A stretch of DNA of 64,000 nt. Origin: an uncultured Ruminococcus sp. Lineage in GTDB: Bacteria; Bacillota; Clostridia; Oscillospirales; CAG-272. The position numbers and the translations under genes were made by a program. Shown piece after piece: positions 50,196 through 58,151 of the stretch. Positions within the stretch are counted from its first letter, which is position 1. Each line of letters begins with the position of its first letter. The notes below the pieces were generated by a model, which worked only from the letters and a program-made list of their open reading frames with translations, ran no database searches and was not told where the DNA came from. The DNA is taken from assembly GCA_902782445.1 (NCBI GenBank), contig CACZNC010000024.1, positions 60,340 to 124,339 of the forward strand, in the 5' to 3' direction.

Positions 50196-50733
50196 CGCGC
50201 CCCTCCCTCGAAAACCAGTGGTATTCCCCGGTCCCGGGATCGATCCGCCCGACCTGCTTCGCCGGGATCCCCGCCATGATGGCGTAATCGGGGGTGGATT
50301 TCGTCACCACAGCCCCGGCGCAGACCAGATTCGCCCGCCCGAGCTTCACCCCCGCCGTCACGGTGACGTTCGAAGCGAGCCAGGATCCCGCCCCGATGAC
50401 GATGCTGTCGTCCCCGTCCCCCTCCGTCCGGGCGGAAAAATACCCGGTGGCGGGATCGAATTTGTGGTTGCCCGCGGCGACGGAGCAGTGGGGGCCGACG
50501 AGGGAATTGTCCCCGATCGTGACGTTCCCGTTCAGATAGCTGTACAGGCCGATGTACACGTTCCGCCCGATCTGATCCTTCGGGATGCGGATGATCGCGC
50601 CGGGAGCCACGAGGATGTCCCTTCCTCCGAGCCCGAGCATTTCGGCCCGCCGCGCGTCGTCTTTTGCGTTGTTGGACTGATTGCAGTATTCCGTCAGGGT
50701 GCGGAACATTTCGTCATCCATTGTGATGGACAT
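50182..50733 (-). CDS. Sugar O-acetyltransferase (hexapeptide-repeat / maltose acetyltransferase type)
   Basis: A 183-residue left-handed beta-helix acyltransferase. Hexapeptide turns run from IRIPKDQIGRNVYIG through NVTIGDNSLVGPHCSVAAGNH to SIVIGAGSWLASNVTVTAGV and LVCAGAVVTKSTPDYAIMAGIPAKQVGRI, the last being the conserved C-terminal loop. The His in AAGNHKFDP is in the catalytic position. The start at 50733 follows AAAGGAG. It may acetylate sugars from the lyase pathway, detoxifying or marking them. Confidence 0.88.
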   Translation of the reverse strand: MSITMDDEMFRTLTEYCNQSNNAKDDARRAEMLGLGGRDILVAPGAIIRIPKDQIGRNVYIGLYSYLNGNVTIGDNSLVGPHCSVAAGNHKFDPATGYFSARTEGDGDDSIVIGAGSWLASNVTVTAGVKLGRANLVCAGAVVTKSTPDYAIMAGIPAKQVGRIDPGTGEYHWFSREGRDGEA

Positions 50734-50784
50734 GGTGGTCTCCTTTTCCGGCATCGGATGCACGTTCGGTCTTTTCCGGGATCC

Positions 50785-50814
50785 ATTATAACACACCGGA
50801 CGGGGAAGTGTCAA
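50785..50814 (-). promoter_or_regulatory. Promoter of the acetyltransferase-heparinase operon
   Basis: Minus-strand TTGACA (50814-50809), 18 bases, TATAAT (50790-50785). Confidence 0.78.
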
Positions 50815-50878
50815 CACGCGGACGGGATGCGGATCTGCCGCAGTGCGCCCGGAATACGGCCGGATTGATTTTTCCCTC

Positions 50879-50907
50879 TGGACAAACTGCCGATTCCGGC
50901 GTATAAT
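50879..50907 (+). promoter_or_regulatory. Promoter of the second Gfo/Idh/MocA gene
   Basis: TGGACA (50879-50884), 17 bases, TATAAT (50902-50907), 44 bases before the start. Confidence 0.7.
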
Positions 50908-50951
50908 AGTCCCGAACAAGCTTCACCGGCTGACTGTCAAGGAGGACACAG

Positions 50952-52079
50952 ATGAAAAAACTGCACGTTGCGCTTGTCGGGCTGGGCTTCGGCGGCGCGT
51001 TCGCTCCCATCTACAAGGAACACCCGAACGTCGGGAAACTCACCCTGTTCGACACCAATCCCGCCGTTCTCAAAAACACGTCCGATTACATCGGCGGCGC
51101 GGACTGTGCCGGGAGCTTCGAAGAAATCCTCTCCGATCCCTCCGTCGACGCGGTCCACCTCGTCACCCCGATCCCCCTTCACGCGGACCAGACCGTCGCG
51201 GTCCTCGAAGCGGGAAAGCACTGCGCCTGCACCGTCCCGATGGCGACCTCCCTCGAGGATATCCGCCGGATCGTGAAGGCGAAGCGCAGATCCGGGAAGA
51301 ACTACATGATGATGGAGACCACGCTTTACACCTACCAGTACTTCTACGCGAAGCGCATGAAGGAGGCGGGCGAATTCGGAAAGATCCAGTTCTTCCGCGG
51401 TTCCCACTATCAGGACATGGCGGGCTGGCCGGACTACTGGATGGGGCTCCCCCCGTTCTGGTACGGCACCCATGCCATCGGCCCGATGGTCGGCCTTTCC
51501 GATTCGCGGATCTGCCGGGTGAACTGCTTCGGCTCCGGCACGATGGCCGAGTGGATGGTCCGGCGGTACGGCAATCCCTACCCCGTCGAGACCGCGATCT
51601 TTGAATTCGAGAACGGACTCAAGGGCGAAGCGACCCGGTCCCTCTTCGAGACGGCGCGGCTCTATCAGGAGGGGATGCACGTCCTCGGCTCGGAGAAGAG
51701 CTTCGAATGGGGATTCGCCGACTGGGACGCCCCGATCATCACGACCCTCGGCGCGCCGGTGGACGGACGGGGAAGACCCACCACCGCGGAAACCGTCCCC
51801 ATGCCGAACTACTATGAAGATCTGCCGGAAGAACTCTGGCACTTCACCGTCGGCGGGAACTACGATCCGCTCAATCCCCAGGACAGCCTGAAAATGGGCG
51901 CGGGAGCGGGACACCACGGAGCCCACGCGCATCTCGTCCACGAATTCGTCATGAGCTGCGTCGAGGAGCGCAAGCCCTGGATCGACGAACACCTGGGCGG
52001 CAATATCACCGCTGCGGGCATCTGCGCCCACGAATCCGCCCTTAGAAACGGCGAACCGGTGATCGTACCGAAATTCTGA
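50952..52079 (+). CDS. Gfo/Idh/MocA family oxidoreductase, second copy
   Basis: A 375-residue dehydrogenase with a canonical N-terminal Rossmann site LHVALVGLGFGGAFAPIY and LFDTNPAVLKN. The Lys of the family's EKP motif is missing: the equivalent stretch is GKHCACTVPMATSLEDI. The C-terminal domain has MMMETTLYTYQYFYAK, GTHAIGPM (the family His) and HGAHAHLVHEFVMSC. The loss of the EKP lysine is seen in some sugar-modifying members and may mean altered chemistry. It stands alone between two divergent or convergent units. AAGGAGG precedes the start. Confidence 0.9.
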   Translation: MKKLHVALVGLGFGGAFAPIYKEHPNVGKLTLFDTNPAVLKNTSDYIGGADCAGSFEEILSDPSVDAVHLVTPIPLHADQTVAVLEAGKHCACTVPMATSLEDIRRIVKAKRRSGKNYMMMETTLYTYQYFYAKRMKEAGEFGKIQFFRGSHYQDMAGWPDYWMGLPPFWYGTHAIGPMVGLSDSRICRVNCFGSGTMAEWMVRRYGNPYPVETAIFEFENGLKGEATRSLFETARLYQEGMHVLGSEKSFEWGFADWDAPIITTLGAPVDGRGRPTTAETVPMPNYYEDLPEELWHFTVGGNYDPLNPQDSLKMGAGAGHHGAHAHLVHEFVMSCVEERKPWIDEHLGGNITAAGICAHESALRNGEPVIVPKF

Positions 52080-52123
52080 GAGGAAAACGCCGGATCCGGC
52101 TTTATAAACAGTAAAAAGAAAGA

Positions 52124-52155
52124 GGGAACGCGACATTTCGTCCGTTCCCCTTTTT
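52124..52155. terminator. Bidirectional terminator between convergent genes
   Basis: GGGAACG (52124-52130) pairs with CGTTCCC (52143-52149), extended by an inner GAC/GTC, with TTTTT at 52151-52155 and an A-rich run on the other side. Confidence 0.75.
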
Positions 52156-53456
52156 CAGTGCGAATAGAACAGGATATTCACCGAAAACAGCCCATTCTCG
52201 GTTTTGAACTCCATCGTCCCGCCGTAGCGTCTCACCGTGGCGGCGACGGAGGTCATGCCCACGCCGTGCCCGGACCGGTCCGTGACGGGGAGCCCGTTTT
52301 TGAACTTCACCTTCCGCGAACAGGGATTCTCCACCGAAAGCCCCAGCATCGCGTCCGAGAGCATCCGGGAGCGGACCTTCACCCAGTGTTTGTCCGCCGT
52401 CTCCTGACTCGCCGCGCGGATCGCGTTCTCCACGAGATTCCCGAGGACCCCGCAGAAATCCGCGTCCTCCACGGGCAGGGATTCGCCGAGATCCAGATCC
52501 CAGATCAGCCGGATCCCCTGGGCGGAAGCGAGCTCGGCGTTGCGGGCGGCGATGGCGTCCACCGCGGGATTCGCGCAGTAGCGGACATGCTCCGGGACCG
52601 CTTTCGCGTTGAGCTGGCGCAGATACGCGTCGAGCTCCTCCGTTTTGCCGTCCGCGGAGAGCCGGGCCATGACGATCAGGTGGTGCCGGAAGTCGTGGCG
52701 CAGGATCCGCGTCTCCTCCATGTATTCCCGGAACGCTTCGTACCGCTTCTGTTCCATCTGGAGCATATTGTTTTCCTCTTCGAGCCGGGCGTTTTCCGTG
52801 AGACGCACCGTCGTCTGCCAGAGCAGGTGATAGATCAGGAGCGCGGCGATCGGAAAGAGGGGAAGGGCGATCAGGGCGAGAAGACGGGAGTCCCGGGGGA
52901 TCTCCGCGGCGTTGTCCGGCGTCATCCACACGAGCAGAACGGTGATGAAGAACAGGAAGACGCTGAGCAGCCACCAGTTCATGACGGGACGTTCGTCGTA
53001 GAGCAGCGTCGAGATCTTCTCGGTCAGCGTCCGGTAAAAGATCGGGATGAGCAGCGCGGCGATCCCGAGACAGATCAGGCCGGCCGGCACGGTGAACACG
53101 TCGCTTCCGTCCTCGATGGGAGCCGCGAGGTAATTGGTGTAGGCGACGGCAAACGCTCCGAGCATCGAGGCGTTAGAAAGGCAGAAGATCTTTTTCGAAA
53201 GCTCCGCCGTTCCGAGAACGCAGAAGAGGAAGTAGCAGAGCCCCGCCGCCCCGTAGAAAAACACATCCGAGAGGGGCGGGAAATACGTGCTGAGTCCCGC
53301 TCCGACGAAGGAAGACCCGACGACCACAAGGAGGACCGCCAGATAGAAGTGGGGCTGCCGGATGCGCGTCCGCCCCTTCAGCGGGTAGTAGGCGAGGAGC
53401 GCGCTGGGGACGAGGATGAGAAACTCGATCAGCTGGCGCAGGAAAAAGGACGTCAT
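52155..53456 (-). CDS. GHKL sensor histidine kinase (AgrC-like)
   Basis: A 433-residue membrane kinase. Six to seven hydrophobic segments fill residues 1-220, followed by a dimerisation helix with phospho-acceptor His in RILRHDFRHHLIVM (about 247), N-box NLVENAIRAA and G-box RSGHGVGMTSVAATVRRYGG. This is the AgrC/NatK style of quorum- or peptide-sensing kinase with an unusual membrane sensor. No response regulator gene adjoins it, whereas such kinases are usually paired with LytTR regulators. The signal is unknown. Confidence 0.9.
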   Translation of the reverse strand: MTSFFLRQLIEFLILVPSALLAYYPLKGRTRIRQPHFYLAVLLVVVGSSFVGAGLSTYFPPLSDVFFYGAAGLCYFLFCVLGTAELSKKIFCLSNASMLGAFAVAYTNYLAAPIEDGSDVFTVPAGLICLGIAALLIPIFYRTLTEKISTLLYDERPVMNWWLLSVFLFFITVLLVWMTPDNAAEIPRDSRLLALIALPLFPIAALLIYHLLWQTTVRLTENARLEEENNMLQMEQKRYEAFREYMEETRILRHDFRHHLIVMARLSADGKTEELDAYLRQLNAKAVPEHVRYCANPAVDAIAARNAELASAQGIRLIWDLDLGESLPVEDADFCGVLGNLVENAIRAASQETADKHWVKVRSRMLSDAMLGLSVENPCSRKVKFKNGLPVTDRSGHGVGMTSVAATVRRYGGTMEFKTENGLFSVNILFYSH

Positions 53457-53568
53457 ACGCCGCGGGACCTCCTTTCAGAATGGATGGCAGCCGCCGGGGG
53501 CGGGTTCCCGGCAGAAGGCGGGGGAGGAGAAGATCTGCCGCTTTCCCCTCCCGCCGCGTTTATCCGGG

Positions 53569-55125
53569 TCAGATCCCGTAAAATGCCTTGATTTTGTCCC
53601 TGTCTTCGTCGCCGAGGACCCCTTCGACAAAGAGAACGTCGTCGAGGACCACGGGGAGCTTCACGCCGTAAGCGCCGGTGCCGTCCTGACCGAGGTTGAA
53701 GGGGAATTCCGTCGAGAAGTCCGCCTCGATCAGCTCCTCGGGGAGGGCCTTGAACGCGAAGGGACCGAAATCCGCGGACGCGCCGACCAGGCCTTTTTCC
53801 CGGTCGAGGACGCAGATCATGTGGACCCATCCGGTCTGCCAGTCCCGGGGCAGGCGGAAGGAGACGTCATAGCGGCGTTTCCCGTTGGATGCGTTGAAAT
53901 GCGCGATCCCGGATTCGAGAACGACGGCCAGGCCGGGATTCGATCCGCTCCGCCAGTCCTTGTTGCCGAAGAGAGCGGGGTCGCCGGTGATATCGTCGCA
54001 CTTCATCCAGAAGGAGACGGAGAAGCTCTTCTTTCCGCAGTCGAAGCCCTTCAGCGTGACGTAGCCGTCGTCGAAACGGGCCGCACCTCCGAAATAGCCG
54101 TCGACAAAATAGAGCTTGCCTCCGCGTTCGGTCGCGGTCTTGCCCGCGGCGTCCTCGATGGTGCCGTCGAAGGGCATATAGGCGGCGACTCTTTCGGGTC
54201 CGATCAGAGCGGGGAGGGAGGCGTCGCCGTCCGGGGTCGGGGAGGGCTCGCGGGTCCGCCAGGGGTATTCCGGTTTGATCTCGCGGGGGGCGGCTCCGGC
54301 AGGGCGTTCCTTCGCTTCCACGCCTTTGAAGAGGCCGGAGGGAACGCGGGCCGTCCATTCTTCGGGCTGTTTGTCCTCGAGCCCCAGCGCGTACAGGACG
54401 ACGGAGGCGGTGTCGCGGATCTCCATGTCCCGGATGGTCCCGTGCTCCACCGTTTTGCCGGCCGCCGCGAACATCACGTATTTCTCCCCGTCCGTCCAGC
54501 CGCCGTGACCGTGGTCGAATCCGCCGTGGTCCGCCGTGACGATGAAGAGCCCCTCGTCGAGGAAACCGCGCTTTTTGCAGACGTCCCAGACCCGGCCGAT
54601 ATAGCCGTCGGTCGTGCGGATCTGGGCGAGATGGCCTTCCGTGCCGTAGCCGTAGTGGTGGCCCGCGCCGTCCACGCCGTCGAACTGGACAAAGAAGAAG
54701 GTCGGTTCGTTTTCCTCGAGCCAGGCGCACATCTTATCCGTCAGGGAGGCGTCGTCCCCCGTGTCCTTATAGATCCCGAGGCCCTCTTCGATGATCCCGA
54801 CGTTGATGGGATTCCAGTTGCAGAAGGAGGCGAGGGTGACGTCGGGCATGTTCTCCCGGATCACCCGGAAGGCGGAGGGAGCGGGGGAGTCCTTCACCGG
54901 GTAAGGGGTGTCGCCGACGATGGAATTGGTCAGTCCGTGCACTTCGGGCGTGACGCCGAGGAGCATGGAGCCCCAGCACTGGGCGCTGATGGTGGGATTG
55001 GAGGTCAGGACGTCGTAGGACACAGCCCCGTTTCCGAAGATCTCGTCGAGCCGGGGCGTTTCGGTCTCGCGGAAGAAGGAACCCGCGCCGTCCACGCCGA
55101 TGACGAAGACATGTTTGTATCTCAT
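53569..55125 (-). CDS. Alkaline-phosphatase-superfamily phosphodiesterase with C-terminal LamG-like domain
   Basis: A 518-residue two-domain protein. The N-terminal 310 residues are a nucleotide pyrophosphatase/phosphodiesterase-type fold (FVIGVDGAG start; SNPTISAQCWGSMLLG; FFFVQFDGVDGAGHHYGYG; IVTADHGGFDHGHGG), the metal-binding Asp/His residues being in place. The C-terminal 180 residues are a concanavalin/LamG-like sandwich (YMPFDGTIEDAAGKT, AARFDDGYVTLKGFDCGKKS, SFSVSFWMKCDD). No signal peptide is seen, which is odd for a LamG fusion. The ATG at 55125 follows AAAGGAG. Confidence 0.85.
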   Translation of the reverse strand: MRYKHVFVIGVDGAGSFFRETETPRLDEIFGNGAVSYDVLTSNPTISAQCWGSMLLGVTPEVHGLTNSIVGDTPYPVKDSPAPSAFRVIRENMPDVTLASFCNWNPINVGIIEEGLGIYKDTGDDASLTDKMCAWLEENEPTFFFVQFDGVDGAGHHYGYGTEGHLAQIRTTDGYIGRVWDVCKKRGFLDEGLFIVTADHGGFDHGHGGWTDGEKYVMFAAAGKTVEHGTIRDMEIRDTASVVLYALGLEDKQPEEWTARVPSGLFKGVEAKERPAGAAPREIKPEYPWRTREPSPTPDGDASLPALIGPERVAAYMPFDGTIEDAAGKTATERGGKLYFVDGYFGGAARFDDGYVTLKGFDCGKKSFSVSFWMKCDDITGDPALFGNKDWRSGSNPGLAVVLESGIAHFNASNGKRRYDVSFRLPRDWQTGWVHMICVLDREKGLVGASADFGPFAFKALPEELIEADFSTEFPFNLGQDGTGAYGVKLPVVLDDVLFVEGVLGDEDRDKIKAFYGI

Positions 55126-55172
55126 GATTGCACTCCTTTCAAAATCCGGTCGCAAACAGGCCGTCCGACCCT

Positions 55173-55201
55173 ATGATACAGGAAAGCGGCGGAAAAGTCA
55201 A
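55173..55201 (-). promoter_or_regulatory. Promoter of the phosphodiesterase gene
   Basis: Minus-strand TTGACT (55201-55196), 17 bases, TATCAT (55178-55173); its -35 box overlaps the stop codon of the VanZ gene. Confidence 0.7.
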
Positions 55202-55719
55202 GAAGCGGGAGAAAAACCGTCCCGATTTTGCCTCCGTTTCCCGGCGGAACGGGCGGCGAGGGAGAAGATCCCCGCGGTAAAGAGCACCCCGAGAAGGGCT
55301 CCCGACGAATCGAGCAGGATATCCCGCAGCTGACAGGCCCGCCCCGGCACGAAGAACTGGTGGATCTCGTCGCTCACGGCATAGAGCGCGGAGAGGGCGA
55401 AGGGATAGAACACCGTCAGCGGCGCGCCCCGGAACCCGAGGGAGAGACGACAGGAGAGGGCGGAGAGGACACCGAGGACCCCGTATACCGTGAAATGCGC
55501 GGCCTTGCGGACCACATGGCTGGCCCATTCGTGGAGCTCGAACTGCTCCGCGGGGGACAGGCTGTCGTATTCCGGGTGGAAGAGGGCGATATAGGCGTCG
55601 GCGAAGGGATCGGAGGTCGCGGAGGATTCCGGGGCGGGCTCGGCGGACCAGAGGAAGATGACGGCGGCCCAGAGGATCGCGGCGACCACAGGCAGACAGC
55701 GGAAAAGGGATTTTTTCAT
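55198..55719 (-). CDS. VanZ family protein
   Basis: A 173-residue membrane protein with four hydrophobic segments (about residues 8-25, 72-90, 98-118 and 145-165). The family hallmark is present: VVRKAAHFTVYGVLG, then LYAVSDEIHQFFVPGRACQLRDILLDSSGALLG. VanZ-type proteins are linked to teicoplanin resistance in one case and otherwise of unknown function. Monocistronic, upstream of the phosphodiesterase on the same strand. Confidence 0.92.
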   Translation of the reverse strand: MKKSLFRCLPVVAAILWAAVIFLWSAEPAPESSATSDPFADAYIALFHPEYDSLSPAEQFELHEWASHVVRKAAHFTVYGVLGVLSALSCRLSLGFRGAPLTVFYPFALSALYAVSDEIHQFFVPGRACQLRDILLDSSGALLGVLFTAGIFSLAARSAGKRRQNRDGFSPAS

Positions 55720-55773
55720 AAAGCTCCCGGTGAAGTCCCCCGAAAGAGCGAAAGGCGGATTTCGGCCCGCCCC

Positions 55774-55802
55774 TTGCGCCGGGGGAGAGTTTGTGGTACA
55801 AT
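55774..55802 (+). promoter_or_regulatory. Promoter of the second heparinase-like gene
   Basis: TTGCGC (55774-55779), 17 bases, TACAAT (55797-55802). Confidence 0.6.
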
Positions 55803-55859
55803 GACGGCGGAAAGCGAAAGAGGAATGTCCATACCCATACGGAACAAAAGGAGGTTTCC

Positions 55860-57701
55860 ATGCCGAAATTTTTCGACACCGTGCGTCCGGGGGATCATCT
55901 GGCTCCGGAGCCCTTCGGCTTCTGCCCGGAAGATCTGAGACCCGAGGGGATCGCGGAGGCGGCGGAAAAACTGCTCGACAAGCCCGTGCCTGCTCTTCCC
56001 GCGACCCTCTACATGAAGTATTACAGAACGGGGAACCGCTCCGAATACGAAAGGCCGTATTTCGCCCGCCGGGACGCCATGCTCACCCTGCTGATGGCGG
56101 AGAGGACGGAGGGAAAGGGCCGGTTCATGGATCTCCTGACCGACTATGTCTGGGCGGTCTGCGAGGAGACGTCCTGGGTGATCCCCGCCCACAACGCCCC
56201 CTGCCACGGCAATCCGGTGAACTGCCTGCCGGACTCCTTCTGCCTCGGACCGGAAGACGATATGCGCCACGTGGACCTCTTCTCAGCGGCGACCGGGGCG
56301 GCCCTCGCCTGGGTGTGGTCCCTCGGGGCTGAGATCCTCGACGGCGTGACCCCGGCGATCCGGCGGCGGATCTCGGAACTCCTGGACGCGCGGATCTTCC
56401 ATCCCTACTGCGACGTGAACGGGGAGAACAACTGGTGGATGGGCGAGAACGGGGAGCGGCTCAACAACTGGACTCCGTGGATCGTGTCCAACGCCCTCAC
56501 CGCTTTCATGCTCTGCTGTCCCGACGAAGAACGGAAGCGGATCGCCCTCAACCGTTCGGCAGTCTTCCTCGACCGGTTCACCGCCGATTATCCCGCGGAC
56601 GGCGGATGCGACGAGGGGCCGGGCTACTGGGGCGTCGCGGGGGCCTCGTATTTCGACTGCCTCGAACTGATCCGCGACATGACGGGCGGGGAGGTCGATC
56701 TCACCTCCGATCCCTTCGTGCGGCGGATGTGCGAATACTTTGCGGATTTCCGGCTCGGAAAGGACGCGTGGGCCAATTTCGCCGACGCCTCCCACAGGAT
56801 CCGGCCGGACAAGGCCCTGCTCGCGCGGATGGGGCGGCTGACGGGATCGGAGAAACTCGCGGCGATGGCTGCCGAAGATCCCGATCCCCGGGCGTTCCGC
56901 ACCTTCGTCCCCGGGAACACGACCTACCGTTCGATGCGAAACCTCGCCGAACCGATCCCCGAAAAACGCTCTCCCGCGGGCGGAGGGGAAGGACCCGGCG
57001 TCTCGTTCTACCCGGATCTCGGCGTGATGATCGCGAAGGAGCGCGGGCTTGCTCTCGCGGCAAAGGCCGGACACAACGCGGAGAGCCACAACCACAACGA
57101 CGCGGGCTCCTTCATCCTCTGGGGCGGCGGGGAACCGGTCTTCGTCGATCCCGGCGTCGAGCAGTACACGAAGGACACCTTCTCGTCGAAACGCTATACT
57201 CTATGGACGATGCGCTCGGTTTATCACAATCTCCCCGCATTCCGCCGCGCCGGAGAGGACGGGGAATGGATCGAGCAGAAGCCGGGCGGGCAGTACAGGG
57301 CGCAGATCCTCTCCTGTGAAAACAGCGTCCTGACCCTCGAACTGAAGGCCGCCTATCCGACGGAAGCGGGACTTTCCTCCTTCCGCCGCCGGATCGGACT
57401 GGACGGGGAGGGCTTCTTCTGCGAGGACCGGATCGTCTTCGATAAGCCCGGGGAGGTCCGCTTCTCCCTGATGTCCCGCGGGGAATGGCAGACCGCCGAA
57501 AGTCTTCCCGCCGGAACCTATGATCTCAGCGGGACGGACGCCCGGATCACAGCCGATCCCGTCCTCGGATTCGAAGACGAAAAAGTGCCCCTCGAAGACA
57601 AGCTCCGCCGGGAATGGGGACAGGAATACCTCGTCCGCACGACGCTGACCTCGGCGGAATTCACCGACCGGACCTTCACGCTCAGAGTCAGGATGAAATA
57701 A
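55860..57701 (+). CDS. Heparinase II/III-like protein
   Basis: A 613-residue cytoplasmic protein. The helical N-terminal region (about 1-370) includes NNWWMGENGERLNNWTPW and DGGCDEGPGYWGVAGASY, and the C-terminal beta region has HNAESHNHNDAGSFILWGGG and SVYHNLPAFR, which align with the lyase hallmark of the heparinase II/III fold. The start at 55860 follows AAAGGAGG. It stands as a separate unit about 5 kb from the first heparinase-like gene and is not a close copy of it. Likely another uronic-acid polysaccharide lyase or a related glycan enzyme. Confidence 0.85.
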   Translation: MPKFFDTVRPGDHLAPEPFGFCPEDLRPEGIAEAAEKLLDKPVPALPATLYMKYYRTGNRSEYERPYFARRDAMLTLLMAERTEGKGRFMDLLTDYVWAVCEETSWVIPAHNAPCHGNPVNCLPDSFCLGPEDDMRHVDLFSAATGAALAWVWSLGAEILDGVTPAIRRRISELLDARIFHPYCDVNGENNWWMGENGERLNNWTPWIVSNALTAFMLCCPDEERKRIALNRSAVFLDRFTADYPADGGCDEGPGYWGVAGASYFDCLELIRDMTGGEVDLTSDPFVRRMCEYFADFRLGKDAWANFADASHRIRPDKALLARMGRLTGSEKLAAMAAEDPDPRAFRTFVPGNTTYRSMRNLAEPIPEKRSPAGGGEGPGVSFYPDLGVMIAKERGLALAAKAGHNAESHNHNDAGSFILWGGGEPVFVDPGVEQYTKDTFSSKRYTLWTMRSVYHNLPAFRRAGEDGEWIEQKPGGQYRAQILSCENSVLTLELKAAYPTEAGLSSFRRRIGLDGEGFFCEDRIVFDKPGEVRFSLMSRGEWQTAESLPAGTYDLSGTDARITADPVLGFEDEKVPLEDKLRREWGQEYLVRTTLTSAEFTDRTFTLRVRMK

Positions 57702-57731
57702 AGAGAGATAAATCAGGCTGCCGCCGTCTCT

Positions 57732-57840
57732 TATACCAATTCCACACAAAATCATTGCAAAATGGTTTTGTGTGATCCTGAAAGTCAGATTGACTTTCAG
57801 GCCAGTCTGAATCCATGATTCAGACTGGAATTTGTATTAG
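57732..57840. repeat. Three-hairpin dispersed element, family 2, copy D2
   Basis: Hairpins at 57743-57774 (arm CACACAAAATCATT, loop GCAA), 57777-57801 (arm CCTGAAAGTCA, loop GAT) and 57802-57828 (arm CCAGTCTGAATC, loop CAT). Compared with D1, hairpin 1 has a T-A to A-T swap and hairpin 3 has T-A to G-C and A-T to G-C changes, each keeping pairing. Ends are ATACCAATTCCA and TGGAATTTGTATTAG. It lies between two convergent 3' ends. Confidence 0.85.
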
Positions 57841-57880
57841 TGAAACGGGAACGGCAGCCTTTTCTTGTTCCATGAATTTC

Positions 57881-58135
57881 TCAGGCGTTTTCGGGCGTCC
57901 CGAGGCTCTTCTTCCACGTCACGTATTCCGCGATGAAGAATCCCGTCCCGCTCCAGAGGAGTACCATCCCGAGGAGGAAGAAGACGGCGGTCTGGAGCCC
58001 CAGGGCGAGGAAGGAGAACCATCCCCCCACCATCTGAAAGAGGAAGAGGGCGGTCACCTCCGCGATCCCGGTGAGGCAGAGGCCGATCACGGTCAGGATC
58101 ATCGCCGCCCGGTGCAGCCGGATCTGTTTGTCCAT
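57881..58135 (-). CDS. Small two-helix membrane protein
   Basis: An 84-residue protein with two hydrophobic segments (about 10-33 and 38-72) separated by a short loop and ending in a polar tail. No recognised family. It is the last gene of the obgE-araD transcript, 16 bases after araD, so a role linked to either gene cannot be deduced. Confidence 0.7.
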   Translation of the reverse strand: MDKQIRLHRAAMILTVIGLCLTGIAEVTALFLFQMVGGWFSFLALGLQTAVFFLLGMVLLWSGTGFFIAEYVTWKKSLGTPENA

Positions 58136-58151
58136 CGGTCGGTGGTCTCCT

